Source: Bacteroidota bacterium (GTDB lineage Bacteria; Bacteroidota; Bacteroidia; Flavobacteriales; Weeksellaceae). From it: a stretch of 36,836 nt of DNA. The stretch spans positions 1-36,836 of the forward strand of contig JAEWZO010000037.1 of NCBI GenBank assembly GCA_023458415.1. Direction: 5' to 3'. The notes under the pieces were generated by a model, which was not told the DNA's origin, did no database searches, and saw nothing but the letters and a program-made list of their open reading frames with translations. Each line of letters begins with the position of its first letter. The first letter of the stretch is position 1. Below, piece by piece: positions 7,404 through 15,900 of the stretch. Made by a program: the position numbers and the translations under genes.

Positions 7404-8065
7404 TCTTCAGGATTTTTGATGATGTCCTGCGACATCTGTTTCTTCTTCCAGTGCTCAGATTTTTTACCGTACAGAAAAATTCTCCCAAGTTTATATTTGA
7501 ATTTGAGATGTCCTTCGTAATCTGTTCCTAAAAAACGTTGTGGAGTTTCAGGGTTTTCTGCAAGAATTTCATTGACCGCCTCCGTGAAAACGGTTGGTCC
7601 GGTAGTTTTATGAACATCATGCGGAAAACGGTGAGTTTGGATATTGTCCAAAGTTTTCTCCAAAGTTCTCTCCAGAAAAGGATGATTTTTATCCGAGATT
7701 AAAGCCCACTGACAATACAAACCGGGATTTCCTTCATGGCTTACCACAAAAGAATCTTCAGCAGTGATGAACTGATCGAACGGAGTTTTCACGTAACTGT
7801 CGATATCCAAATACACTCCACCGAATTTATATAGGACTGCATATCGGAAAAAATCGGCTTTTGCAGCGCCAATTGTCAGACTTTTATACGCTTTCAAGTA
7901 TTCCGGAGGAAAATGTTCAGAAAAGAATTCAAGAATTCTCCTATCATCGTAGAAATGGTAGGTCCATCCCGGATTTTGTCTTTTCATCCGATGGATATAA
8001 AACCTTGTAATCCACGGTAAATCCGCCGTTTTAAAGGTTTGAAATATATTTTTTGGGACAGACAA
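7400..8065 (-). CDS. GT32-type glycosyltransferase with DXD motif
   Basis: The product has 221 residues and resembles the OCH1/GT32 sugar-binding DXD family, GT-A fold. The N-terminal VPKNIFQTFKT corresponds to the usual IPKIIHQTW opening, and AKADFFRYAVLYKFGGVYLD followed by IDSY contains the metal- and nucleotide-sugar-binding DXD. The start is a TTG at 8065, chosen because no ATG or GTG lies nearby in frame and because the family motif begins only a few residues in. It follows dapD by 17 bases and overlaps the GT4 gene by four, so it sits in the middle of a transcript starting at dapD. Its product is probably a surface glycan. Confidence 0.85.
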   Translation of the reverse strand: MSVPKNIFQTFKTADLPWITRFYIHRMKRQNPGWTYHFYDDRRILEFFSEHFPPEYLKAYKSLTIGAAKADFFRYAVLYKFGGVYLDIDSYVKTPFDQFITAEDSFVVSHEGNPGLYCQWALISDKNHPFLERTLEKTLDNIQTHRFPHDVHKTTGPTVFTEAVNEILAENPETPQRFLGTDYEGHLKFKYKLGRIFLYGKKSEHWKKKQMSQDIIKNPEE

Positions 8066-8082
8066 ATCTGCAAAAGTTAATC

Positions 8083-8895
8083 TTAAACAGCTACATTATT
8101 ATCTCTAAGCGCATCATTCAGAGATGTTTTTTTGTCGGTAGATTCTTTACGCTGGCCAATAATCAGCGCACATGGAACCTGATATTCTCCGGCCGGAAAT
8201 TTCTTAGTATAGCTTCCCGGAATTACCACCGAACGTGCAGGAACTCGACCCTTGATTTCTTTGGGTTCATCACCGGTAACATCAATAATTTTGGTTGAAG
8301 CTGTGAGAACAACATTGGCTCCCAAAACCGCTTCTTTCTCCACGTGAACGCCTTCTACAACGATACATCTTGAACCCACAAAAACATCGTCTTCAATAAT
8401 TACAGGAGCTGCCTGTAAAGGTTCCAAAACGCCACCAATTCCTACTCCGCCGCTCAAATGAACATTTTTACCGATTTGTGCACAGCTTCCAACCGTTGCC
8501 CAAGTATCGACCATTGTTCCGGAATCAACATAAGCGCCGATATTCACATAAGACGGCATCATAATAACGCCAGAAGCTACAAAACTTCCGTGTCTTGCAA
8601 TCGCATGAGGAACAACGCGAACGCCTTTCTCTGCATAGTTTTTCTTCAAAGGGATTTTATCATGAAACTCGAACGGACCTACTTCTACAGTTTCCATTTT
8701 CTGAATCGGAAAATACATAACGACTGCTTTTTTAACCCACTCGTTCACTTGCCATCCGTTTTCGGTTGGTTCTGCAACACGAAGTTCGCCCAAATCAAGT
8801 TTTGCAACAACGTCACGAATTGCTGCTTTGCTGTCTTCATTCTGTAAAAGATCTCTGTTTTCCCAAATATGTTCAATAGTTTGCTGTAAAGTCAT
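8083..8895 (-). CDS. dapD: 2,3,4,5-tetrahydropyridine-2,6-dicarboxylate N-succinyltransferase
   Basis: DapD transfers succinyl from succinyl-CoA to tetrahydrodipicolinate in the diaminopimelate/lysine pathway, supplying peptidoglycan and lysine. The 270-residue length is normal. The N-terminal helical part (MTLQQTIEHIWENRDLL) is followed by a left-handed beta-helix with hexapeptide repeats: GVIMMPSYVNIGAYVDSGTM, DTWATVGSCAQIGKNVHLSG and GVGIGGVLEP. ATG 8895 lies 21 bases downstream of a good -7 promoter box. The pairing with two glycosyltransferases downstream is unusual, though all could serve the cell envelope. Confidence 0.97.
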   Translation of the reverse strand: MTLQQTIEHIWENRDLLQNEDSKAAIRDVVAKLDLGELRVAEPTENGWQVNEWVKKAVVMYFPIQKMETVEVGPFEFHDKIPLKKNYAEKGVRVVPHAIARHGSFVASGVIMMPSYVNIGAYVDSGTMVDTWATVGSCAQIGKNVHLSGGVGIGGVLEPLQAAPVIIEDDVFVGSRCIVVEGVHVEKEAVLGANVVLTASTKIIDVTGDEPKEIKGRVPARSVVIPGSYTKKFPAGEYQVPCALIIGQRKESTDKKTSLNDALRDNNVAV

Positions 8896-8916
8896 TTTCT
8901 GTAATGTTTAATTAGG

Positions 8917-8924
8917 CAAATTTA
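8917..8924 (-). promoter_or_regulatory. -7 promoter box for dapD
   Basis: On the minus strand the sequence reads TAAATTTG, an exact TAnnTTTG match. Transcription would begin near 8912, leaving about 17 bases before the dapD ATG. It lies just past the terminator of the upstream NlpC/P60 gene, so dapD starts a new transcript. Confidence 0.65.
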
Positions 8925-8925
8925 C

Positions 8926-8960
8926 TTAAAAAAAGAATCATCCGCTAAAAGGATGATTCT
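8926..8960 (-). terminator. Intrinsic terminator after the NlpC/P60 gene
   Basis: A 10-bp stem (8934-8943 with 8951-8960) with a seven-base loop is followed, reading on the minus strand, by a run of Ts. It ends the NlpC/P60 transcript just before the dapD promoter. Confidence 0.85.
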
Positions 8961-8979
8961 ATATTTTGATTGAAAATTT

Positions 8980-9519
8980 CTAAAGTACTCGAGTTGTAAA
9001 AAGGTAAGCTTTATTCCAGTATCTTTCGTTGAGTGAAGATATGATGACGCCTTTTGAAGTGGAAGCGTGAATGAATTTTACTTCGCCATCCGAACCGATA
9101 TCATGCACAATTCCAACATGTGAAACTTTGGATCCACCCGCCGTCGCGAAGAAAACCAGATCACCTGGTTTTGCGCTTCTGATATCTATTTTCTTTCCTT
9201 CATTCGCCTGGTCAGATGATCTTCTTGGAAGTTTAAAATTATTCTCCTCAAAAACTTTTCCTGTGAAACCGGAGCAGTCGAATCCGGCAGAAGTTGTACC
9301 TGCGTATTTATAAGGCGCGCCTAAATATTTTTCAGCGTCTTTCAGAATTTCATTCACCGTCCCTGAAACTTTTCCTGAGTAATTAGATTCCAGTGTTTTC
9401 AAATCCGGAGCTTTTGCCACCGTTTTAGTTGGTGCTGATCTTTTAACAACAGTCGGTTTTGAGGCGCCGCAGGAAATAAGAGTTAAAGCCAAACCGGCCG
9501 AAAGGAAAATATTCTTCAT
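8980..9519 (-). CDS. NlpC/P60-family (C40) peptidoglycan hydrolase lipoprotein
   Basis: The 179-residue protein has a lipoprotein signal (lipobox LISC, Cys17), a Ala/Lys/Pro-rich linker to about 55, and a C40 domain to the end. The catalytic residues are visible: Cys82 in GFDCSGF, His134 in VSHVGIV and His151 in FIHAST, with the supporting PGDLVFF motif. C40 enzymes cut D-Glu-DAP type bonds in peptidoglycan stem peptides; in Gram-negative bacteria such lipoproteins (Spr/MepS-like) help cell wall expansion. It has its own promoter and terminator, so it is a single-gene unit. Confidence 0.93.
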   Translation of the reverse strand: MKNIFLSAGLALTLISCGASKPTVVKRSAPTKTVAKAPDLKTLESNYSGKVSGTVNEILKDAEKYLGAPYKYAGTTSAGFDCSGFTGKVFEENNFKLPRRSSDQANEGKKIDIRSAKPGDLVFFATAGGSKVSHVGIVHDIGSDGEVKFIHASTSKGVIISSLNERYWNKAYLFTTRVL

Positions 9520-9599
9520 TAAGTCAACTTTTAGATTTCAATTTCTTTCTTAAACGCTTTGCAGTGCAGGTTTATGATGCACCAACATGCAAATATTTA

Positions 9600-9628
9600 C
9601 AAATATAGAAAAAATTAGCAGCATGCAA
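9600..9628 (-). promoter_or_regulatory. Promoter for the NlpC/P60 gene
   Basis: On the minus strand, TTG (9626-9628) is separated by 18 bases from TATATTTG (9600-9607), the Bacteroidota -33/-7 arrangement. Transcription would begin near 9595, giving a leader of about 75 bases that contains a small hairpin (9564-9568 with 9578-9582). Confidence 0.7.
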
Positions 9629-9635
9629 TAACTAT

Positions 9636-9667
9636 ACTATAACTTTATTTTAATTTTACTATAACTT
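9636..9667 (+). repeat. Two direct ACTATAACTT repeats between divergent promoters
   Basis: ACTATAACTT occurs at 9636-9645 and again at 9658-9667, exactly 22 bases apart, or two helical turns. A partial third copy (AACTATA) precedes them at 9630. They lie between the -33 boxes of the NlpC/P60 gene and the divergent gene at 9717, where an activator or shared regulator could bind. The regulator is unknown. Confidence 0.5.
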
Positions 9668-9668
9668 A

Positions 9669-9697
9669 TTGAATTATGGAATTATTTACTACTTTTG
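9669..9697 (+). promoter_or_regulatory. Promoter for the unknown gene at 9717
   Basis: TTG (9669-9671), an 18-base spacer and TACTTTTG (9690-9697) match the Bacteroidota promoter form. The predicted start near 9702 leaves about 15 bases before ATG 9717 and so supports that start. Confidence 0.65.
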
Positions 9698-9716
9698 AAT
9701 TCTGTATCGAGAAAAA

Positions 9717-10364
9717 ATGGCGAAATACGAAAGCATTGTTGATATAAAAGGTTCCCTTGGTGATTTGGTTTTCTATAAACTGAATGGAGTGAATGTGGTC
9801 CGCAGAAAAAGCGGTTTCAGCAAGGAAGCTTATGAAAACAACCCGAACTATGCGAAAGTAAAGCAGAACAGTTCGGAATTCGGGCATTCGTCAAAAGCCG
9901 GAAAAGCCATTCGTGAAGCTTTAGCCGACTATGTGAAAGACTGTGGTGATAAGTTGATGTATCAGAAATTTGCCAAAGTAATGACGCAGATTAAAAATCT
10001 GGATACCGTTTCAGAGCGTGGTAAAAGGCGCGTTGAAAATGGCCTTCAAAAAGAAGAAGCCAGAACAATTCTAAGGGAATTTAAATTCGGTGAGGTTGAA
10101 AACGCAATTTCTGCGGCAGGGATGCTTGAAGGATTTTTTTCAGATTCTGTTGTATTATCCAAAACCGGATTCGATCAAATTGAACTCATCACACTGAAGC
10201 CCGATTTCCAAAAATATACGGTCCAACAAAAAAAACAAAGTTTTCCTGTGAAAGGAAAGCAGAATTCTTTCGAGTTCGACAGGCAGTTTCCGGACGAACC
10301 CGGATTACTCTATTTTCTTGTTCTGAAGAAAAAAGACGAAATCCTGAATATGGGATTTTTATAA
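9717..10364 (+). CDS. Conserved-looking protein of unknown function, cytoplasmic
   Basis: I do not recognise this 215-residue protein. It has no signal peptide and no membrane segment. The N-terminus, MAKYESIVDIKGSLGDLVFY, followed by KLNGVNVVRRKSG, recalls short Bacteroidota proteins that begin with a glycine-rich strand-turn-strand element (a layout also seen in the DUF6266 group), but the similarity is too weak for assignment. Residues 60-135 are basic and helical; the C-terminal third is likely beta-stranded. It has its own promoter, divergent from the NlpC/P60 gene, and a paired direct repeat upstream. Base composition matches its neighbours, unlike the next gene. Confidence 0.7.
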   Translation: MAKYESIVDIKGSLGDLVFYKLNGVNVVRRKSGFSKEAYENNPNYAKVKQNSSEFGHSSKAGKAIREALADYVKDCGDKLMYQKFAKVMTQIKNLDTVSERGKRRVENGLQKEEARTILREFKFGEVENAISAAGMLEGFFSDSVVLSKTGFDQIELITLKPDFQKYTVQQKKQSFPVKGKQNSFEFDRQFPDEPGLLYFLVLKKKDEILNMGFL

Positions 10365-10372
10365 AAAGAATA

Positions 10373-10426
10373 ATGATGAAAACGAAATGCCTCAATTGTA
10401 ATTCAATTACGTATATAAATGAATAA
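10373..10426 (+). pseudogene. Possible remnant: first residues of a zinc-ribbon protein
   Basis: A 17-codon ORF starts at ATG ATG and reads MMKTKCLNCNSITYINE before a TAA that overlaps the start of the next gene. KCLNC after a short basic start looks like the opening Cys-x2-Cys of Bacteroidota zinc-ribbon proteins (for example DUF3667 types), whose second Cys pair is missing here. It may be the stub of a gene cut by a past rearrangement, or a chance or leader peptide. Confidence 0.25.
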
Positions 10427-11201
10427 AATATTTTTAATCTTAGGACTTATAGTTAGTAGCCAAATTTTCGGGCAAAAAATTGAGGTATTGAATTTTGCTA
10501 CTTTTCATATGCAATATACACCTGATGCTTACAAAGTTGAATTTGACCCAAACGACAAAAAGAACAAACTTGAAACTTATGAAATTGCTAAAAAGTTGGC
10601 TCAATTCAAACCAACTGTAATTTTAGTAGAAGTTGTTCCTTCTAAAAATGAAATCTTACAAAACGATTATCAAAATTTCTTTAAAAATAAAGACTATAAA
10701 ACTAAATTTGGTGGAGAGATAGCATTAATTGCATACGAAATTGGCAAAATTGCAGGTGTGAACAAAATCTATGGGATAGATGAACAGGAAACCGCATCGT
10801 ACAATTACAATATTGGAAATGAACTAAAAAATCAAGTTGATAGTTTGACTTCAAAAGAATATTTAGCGAGTGTTTTTAAGAAATGTAAAGAACTTGAAAA
10901 ACAATCTACTTCTGAAAAACTAAAATTTTATAATTCAAAAGAAGGCCTTGAAATCTTGCTCAATGCAAATGCTGATATTTTAACTTATCACAGTACTGAG
11001 GGAAATTTTGAAGGTGCAGATGAAGCAAGTAAATTTTACCGAAGAAACCTGCGAATTTTTTCAAATATTAATCAAATACCACTTAAAGAGAACGACCGAG
11101 TTTTCATCATAATGGGAGCAACACATACTGCTTTCCTGGATAATTTTATGAGTAGAAGTCCAAAATATAAAGTTGTAGATACGTCACTATATCTTAAATA
11201 A
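10419..11201 (+). CDS. Exported DUF5694-like protein, AT-rich
   Basis: The 260-residue product has a signal peptide (about 1-18, cleaved after FG) and no lipobox. The mature part opens VLNFATFHM and contains KPTVILVEVVP, GVNKIYGIDEQE and, near the end, VFIIMGATHTAFLDNF. This pattern fits the DUF5694 group, distantly similar to the TraB/Tiki fold where conserved His and Glu residues line a pocket; no activity is established. The gene is clearly more AT-rich than its neighbours, with heavy use of AAA, AAT and TTA codons, which suggests acquisition from elsewhere. No good promoter is visible. Confidence 0.75.
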   Translation: MNKIFLILGLIVSSQIFGQKIEVLNFATFHMQYTPDAYKVEFDPNDKKNKLETYEIAKKLAQFKPTVILVEVVPSKNEILQNDYQNFFKNKDYKTKFGGEIALIAYEIGKIAGVNKIYGIDEQETASYNYNIGNELKNQVDSLTSKEYLASVFKKCKELEKQSTSEKLKFYNSKEGLEILLNANADILTYHSTEGNFEGADEASKFYRRNLRIFSNINQIPLKENDRVFIIMGATHTAFLDNFMSRSPKYKVVDTSLYLK

Positions 11202-11301
11202 AAGCACTACAGATAACTTGGGTAGCTGTTGTACAACCTCAATTTTTAAGTAGTTTTTCAAGAAATAATCATAAAAAAAATTCTATTTAGCCCTTTAGAA
11301 A

Positions 11302-11336
11302 TAAAAAAGCTCTAAACAACGATGTTTAGAGCTTTT
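11302..11336 (-). terminator. Terminator after tRNA-Ala (may act both ways)
   Basis: A perfect 14-bp stem (11305-11318 with 11323-11336) with a four-base loop starts two bases past the tRNA CCA end and runs into a T-run on the minus strand. On the plus strand it has only four Ts, but it may also help end the DUF5694-like gene transcript. Confidence 0.85.
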
Positions 11337-11337
11337 A

Positions 11338-11414
11338 TGGTGGAGAATACGGGATTCGAACCCGTGACCTTTTGACTGCCAGTCAAACGCGCTAGCCAAC
11401 TGCGCCAATCCCCC
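11338..11414 (-). tRNA. tRNA-Ala (anticodon GGC)
   Basis: On the minus strand a complete cloverleaf can be folded: acceptor GGGGGAT pairs with ATTCTCC and includes the G3-U70 pair that identifies tRNA-Ala. The D-arm is GGCGCAGTTGGCTAGCGC-like, the anticodon stem TTTGA/TCAAA closes loop CTGGCAG with anticodon GGC (reads GCC/GCU), and the T-arm is GGGTTCGAATCCC. Discriminator A and the CCA end are encoded. It lies downstream of the RND operon in the same direction, with its own promoter and a strong terminator. Confidence 0.97.
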
Positions 11415-11425
11415 GAAAAGTTTTG

Positions 11426-11456
11426 CAATGTTATGAATTTTTTATAATAATGCAAA
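11426..11456 (-). promoter_or_regulatory. Promoter for tRNA-Ala
   Basis: On the minus strand TTTG (11453-11456), a 19-base spacer and TAACATTG (11426-11433) form a near-consensus promoter with one mismatch in the -7 box. The predicted start is close to 11421, about 7 bases before the mature tRNA 5' end. Confidence 0.5.
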
Positions 11457-11487
11457 AACTTAAGCTAATTAAAATAATGAGAAATTA

Positions 11488-12900
11488 TTATCTCCAACCG
11501 CCGCCAAGTGCTTTGTAAAGATCAACGCTCGCCTGAAGCTTGTTGAACCTTGCATTGGTAATTGCAAGTTCAGCGTTCAGTTGGTTGACGTTTGCATTCA
11601 GCACTTCCAGATAATTGGCCATACCGTAATTCACGAGTTGCTGCGCAAAATCTACCGAGTTGGTATAAGCTGTTAATTCTTCCTGTTTTTTATTAACAAA
11701 ACTGTCCTGAGCCTGATAAACAGCCAAAGCATCAGAAACTTCGCGACCGGCATTAAGAACAGATTTCTGGAAATTTAGCATTGCGGCTTCCTTTCTTGCC
11801 ACACTCGATTCGTATTCAGATTTAATTTGTCTGCGGTTAAAAATTGGCTGTGTAAGCCCAGAAACAACATTAGCAAAAAACGCGTTCACACTGAAGATAT
11901 CTTCCAGCTCAATACTCTGAAGTCCGGTACTTCCGTTAATACGAAGCGTAGGATAAAAATTTGCTTTCGCAGCCTGTGTTAATTCAAACGCATTCATAAA
12001 CTGATATTCTGCAGCCATCACATCGGGTCTGTTACTTAATAACGCCATAGGATAACCAGCGTCCAAATCAACTTTTACCATTTGTTGCGACATTGGAGTA
12101 CGCTCAATGCTTTGTGACGGTTTTCCCTGCAGCATGCTCATAGCATTTTCCAGAAGACGGATTTGGGTATCCATATCAATTAGCATTGCTTCGGCATTGT
12201 ACACCAACGCTTGACTTTGTTGAATCGCCACTTCAGTTAAAGTACCCGCTTCTTTTAAAGCTTGTGAAGTTTCAAGATTTTGTTTTCTAACTGCGATGGT
12301 ATTCTCAACTATTTTTTTCTGTTCATCTAGCGTAATCAACTGGAAATAAAGATTTGCAACTGAAGCCACTAAATCACTTTTTACCATTTGATGCCCCGCA
12401 ACGGTACTCAGATATGTAGCCAATTGCGCTCTTTCCTGAGCTTTCAGTTTTCCCCAAAGATCTGCTTCCCAGCCAACCTGCGCTGTAAGATCGAATTGGT
12501 TGATGTATCTTCTTTCCCCGATAATTCTACCAAACTGCGTATTCATCGACTGTGTCTGGAACGTGTGATTTGCTCCTACGTTCACTGTCGGGAAATAAGC
12601 GGCTTTACTTTGTTTCAGATAAGCTTCGGCGGCAAGAATATTCTGTCCGGCAATTCGCACATCCAGGTTTTGCTGCAAAGCTTCAGCAATATGACTCTGA
12701 AGAACCGGATCCGTGAAAACTTCTCTCCACGAAAGATTGGCCATATTCAGGCTGTCTCTCGGAATTAAATCTGTACGGAAAAGATTTTCATTCACTGCAC
12801 TTGCAGGTCGCTCATACGGCTGTCTTGCGACACACGAACTCAGAATAACCGCGGCCACAAACAGGGTAATTATATTTTTTATTTTGATATGATTGATCAT
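11488..12900 (-). CDS. NodT/OprM-type outer-membrane efflux lipoprotein
   Basis: This is the outer-membrane channel of a tripartite RND pump, TolC superfamily, NodT lineage. The 470-residue protein has a lipoprotein signal with lipobox LSSC (Cys23) and two outer-membrane-efflux repeats, about 60-250 and 265-465. Typical segments are LSWREVFTDPVL, ALQQNLDVRIAGQNI, LLSNRPDVMAAEYQF and the ending VDLYKALGGGWR. It is the last gene of the four-gene minus-strand operon, 14 bases after the pump gene, and would form the exit duct through the outer membrane. Confidence 0.95.
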   Translation of the reverse strand: MINHIKIKNIITLFVAAVILSSCVARQPYERPASAVNENLFRTDLIPRDSLNMANLSWREVFTDPVLQSHIAEALQQNLDVRIAGQNILAAEAYLKQSKAAYFPTVNVGANHTFQTQSMNTQFGRIIGERRYINQFDLTAQVGWEADLWGKLKAQERAQLATYLSTVAGHQMVKSDLVASVANLYFQLITLDEQKKIVENTIAVRKQNLETSQALKEAGTLTEVAIQQSQALVYNAEAMLIDMDTQIRLLENAMSMLQGKPSQSIERTPMSQQMVKVDLDAGYPMALLSNRPDVMAAEYQFMNAFELTQAAKANFYPTLRINGSTGLQSIELEDIFSVNAFFANVVSGLTQPIFNRRQIKSEYESSVARKEAAMLNFQKSVLNAGREVSDALAVYQAQDSFVNKKQEELTAYTNSVDFAQQLVNYGMANYLEVLNANVNQLNAELAITNARFNKLQASVDLYKALGGGWR

Positions 12901-12914
12901 AATACCTCTGAATC

Positions 12915-15900
12915 TTATTCGTTAAGATGAATTTCTTTCACTTTTGGCGGGATAATTTTTTCGTGTAGTCCCTGGAAAATCACATACAGTACAGGAATGG
13001 CAATAAGCCCGAAGAAGGTTCCGATTAGCAAACCTGCAGCGGCTCCTGTTCCGATAGAACGGTTACCCACAGAACCAATTCCGCTTGCAAAAACCAATGG
13101 CAACATACCAAATATAAAGGCAAATGAAGTCATCAAAATTGGTCTTAAACGTGCTTTGGCTGCATTAATAGCCGACATTGCCAAACTTTCACCGTGATGC
13201 CTTCTTTGCACCGCAAATTCCACAATAAGAATTGCATTCTTCGCGAGTAGACCGATAAGCATAATAATCGCAATCTGGAAATAGATATTATTCTCAAGAC
13301 CGAAAACCCGTTGTCCGAAAAACGCACCAATCACGCCCAAAGGAAGCGACAATATAACGGCGAACGGCAACAGGTAACTTTCATACTGCGCGGCAAGAAT
13401 AAAGTACACGAAAATAAAACTCAAAAGGAAAATAATATAGGTTTGTGAACCGGCCACCATTTCTTCTTTCGTAAGTCCAGTAAATTCCACATCGTAATCC
13501 GCAGGAAGGCTTTCCGCAGCAGTTTCCTGAATCGCTTTGATGGCATCACCTGTTGAATATCCCGCGTTACTGGATCCCGAAATACTTACAGAAGTAAACA
13601 GGTTATAACGCTCAATCGACTGTGGTCCGAAAGTACGGTTCAACGTCACAAACTGCGAAATAGGCGCCATTGCTCCGGAAGCTGTTTTTACGAAAATTGA
13701 ATTAAGACTTTCCGGTCCGGTTCTGTCATCAGGAAGTGCCTGAATCATTACTCTAAACTGCTTTCCGTACTTAGTAAAATCTGAAGAATAAACTCCACCG
13801 ATATAACCCTGCAGTGTACTTAAAATATTATTGAGTGAAACGCCACTTTCTTTCGCTCGCGGAACATTTACTTCTAACTGATACTGCGGATAATTGGTGT
13901 TGAACGAAGTAGATGCAAACTGAATTTCCGGTCTTTGCATCAAAGCACCGATAAACTGCTGCGTTACATCATTCAATTTTGAAAGTTCCGCGCCGGATTT
14001 ATCAAGAAGTACAGCTGAAAAACCGTCACTCTGTCCAAATCCCGGTACACTCGGTGGCGAGAAAAATACAATTTTCGCATCCGGATATTTTGAAGCAATT
14101 CCGAAAAGTTGTTTTGTAATATCGTCTACACTCTGCCCTTTTCCTCTTTCATCAAAAGAATCCAGACGAACAAATGCCTGACCAACATTGGAACCCTGTC
14201 CCGACATAAAACCTCTACTCGCGGTAAAAGTCACATTTCGTACACCTGGAATTTTTCTTGCTTCAACCTGTAAATCTTTCAGGATATTATAGGTTCTCTC
14301 CATCGAAGCTCCCGGAGGAAGCTGAACATCGGTAAAGATAATTCCACGGTCTTCTTTAGGAATAAAACCTGTCGGCATCGTTGAATTAGCCCACCAAAAC
14401 GTTAAACCTCCGGCTACGAAAACCAAAAGTGTAATCCATTTGTGTCTTAAAAGGTAAGCGAAAGATTTCCCATAGCGTTGTGTCGCTGCATTAAATCCAA
14501 TATTGAATTTGTGGAAAAACTTCTGCATGAAGTTCATCTTGCTGTATTCCTTGCTGTGATGCGCAGGAGGTTTCAGGAACAATGAACATAAAACCGGACT
14601 GAGCGTCAACGCATTGACCGCTGAAATCAAAATTGAAATAATCAAAGTGATACCAAACTGCTGATAAAAAACTCCCGTTGGTCCCGTAAGAAACGTTACC
14701 GGAATAAATACAGCGGCCATTACCAAAGTAATGGAAATAATCGCACCTGTAATTTCATCCATTGCTTCCACGGTGGCGCGTCTTGCATCCGATATTCCGT
14801 GCTCCATTTTTGCGTGAACAGCTTCTACCACAACAATGGCGTCATCCACCACAATTCCGATCGCAAGAACGAGAGCGAAAAGCGTTAAAAGATTCAGGGA
14901 ATATCCCAATAAATTCAGGAAGAAAAATGTACCGATAATAGACACCGGAACCGCAATCGCCGGAATTAAAGTAGAACGAAAATCCTGAAGGAAAATAAAT
15001 ACCACTAAAAACACAAGCACGAAAGCTTCAAGAAGCGTCATGATTACTTTGCCGATAGAGGCTTCCAGGAAGTCATTCGTATCAAAGTTGATGCTGTAAC
15101 CAATTCCTTCCGGAAGAGTTTTTTCTGTTTCGGTAAGGAATGTTTTGATGTCCGAAATAATCTGTTGTGCATTGGATCCCGGAGTCTGGAAAATACCCAT
15201 CGAAATGGACCGGCGTCCGTTGTTTTCACCGATTCCACCGTAGGAAAGTGCATCGAGCTTAATTTCTGCAATATCTTTCAAACGAAGATATTCTCCGTTG
15301 CCAATCGCACGAATAATGATATTTTCATACTCTTCTACTTCGTCGTATTTTCCGGGATATGTGATTACATATTGAAACGAACTTCCGCTGTTTTCACCCA
15401 ATTGCCCTGCAGCCGCTTCTCTTGACTGTTCGTTAATGGCGGTCGAAACTTCAGAAGGTTCCAAACCGTAAGCCGCCATTTTTGCCGGATCAAGCCAAAC
15501 ACGCATCGAATAGGTTTTTCCACCAAATGCCATTGCATCACCTACTCCATTAATTCTTTTCAGAGCAGGAATAATGTTGATGTTCATATAATTCTGAAGC
15601 CAAACCTCATCCAAAGTTGGATTGGAAGTGTAGAACGAAAGGAACATCAAAGCACTGGTCTGCTGTTTATTTACCTGAACACCCGATCTTGTAACTTCGG
15701 ACGGAAGCAGTGGCATCGCTCTCTGAACCTGGTTCTGAACGTTTACCGCAGCAATATCCGGATTGATTCCCTGTTTAAAAAATACCTGAATACTTGCCGA
15801 ACCGTTGTTTCCCGCTGAAGATGAAATATAATCCATTCCTTCTACACCGTTCACCTGTTCCTCAATCGGGATAATTACAGAATTCATTACAGTTTGAGCA

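Noticed and set aside
8458..8847. Plus-strand ORF of 129 aa opposite dapD
   Set aside because: dapD hexapeptide repeats on the minus strand are unmistakable; this frame is Cys/His-rich only by mirror coding.
11338..11414. tRNA-Ala as an attachment site for an integrated island
   Set aside because: No integrase and no second copy of the tRNA end are visible; the AT-rich gene nearby is a single gene.
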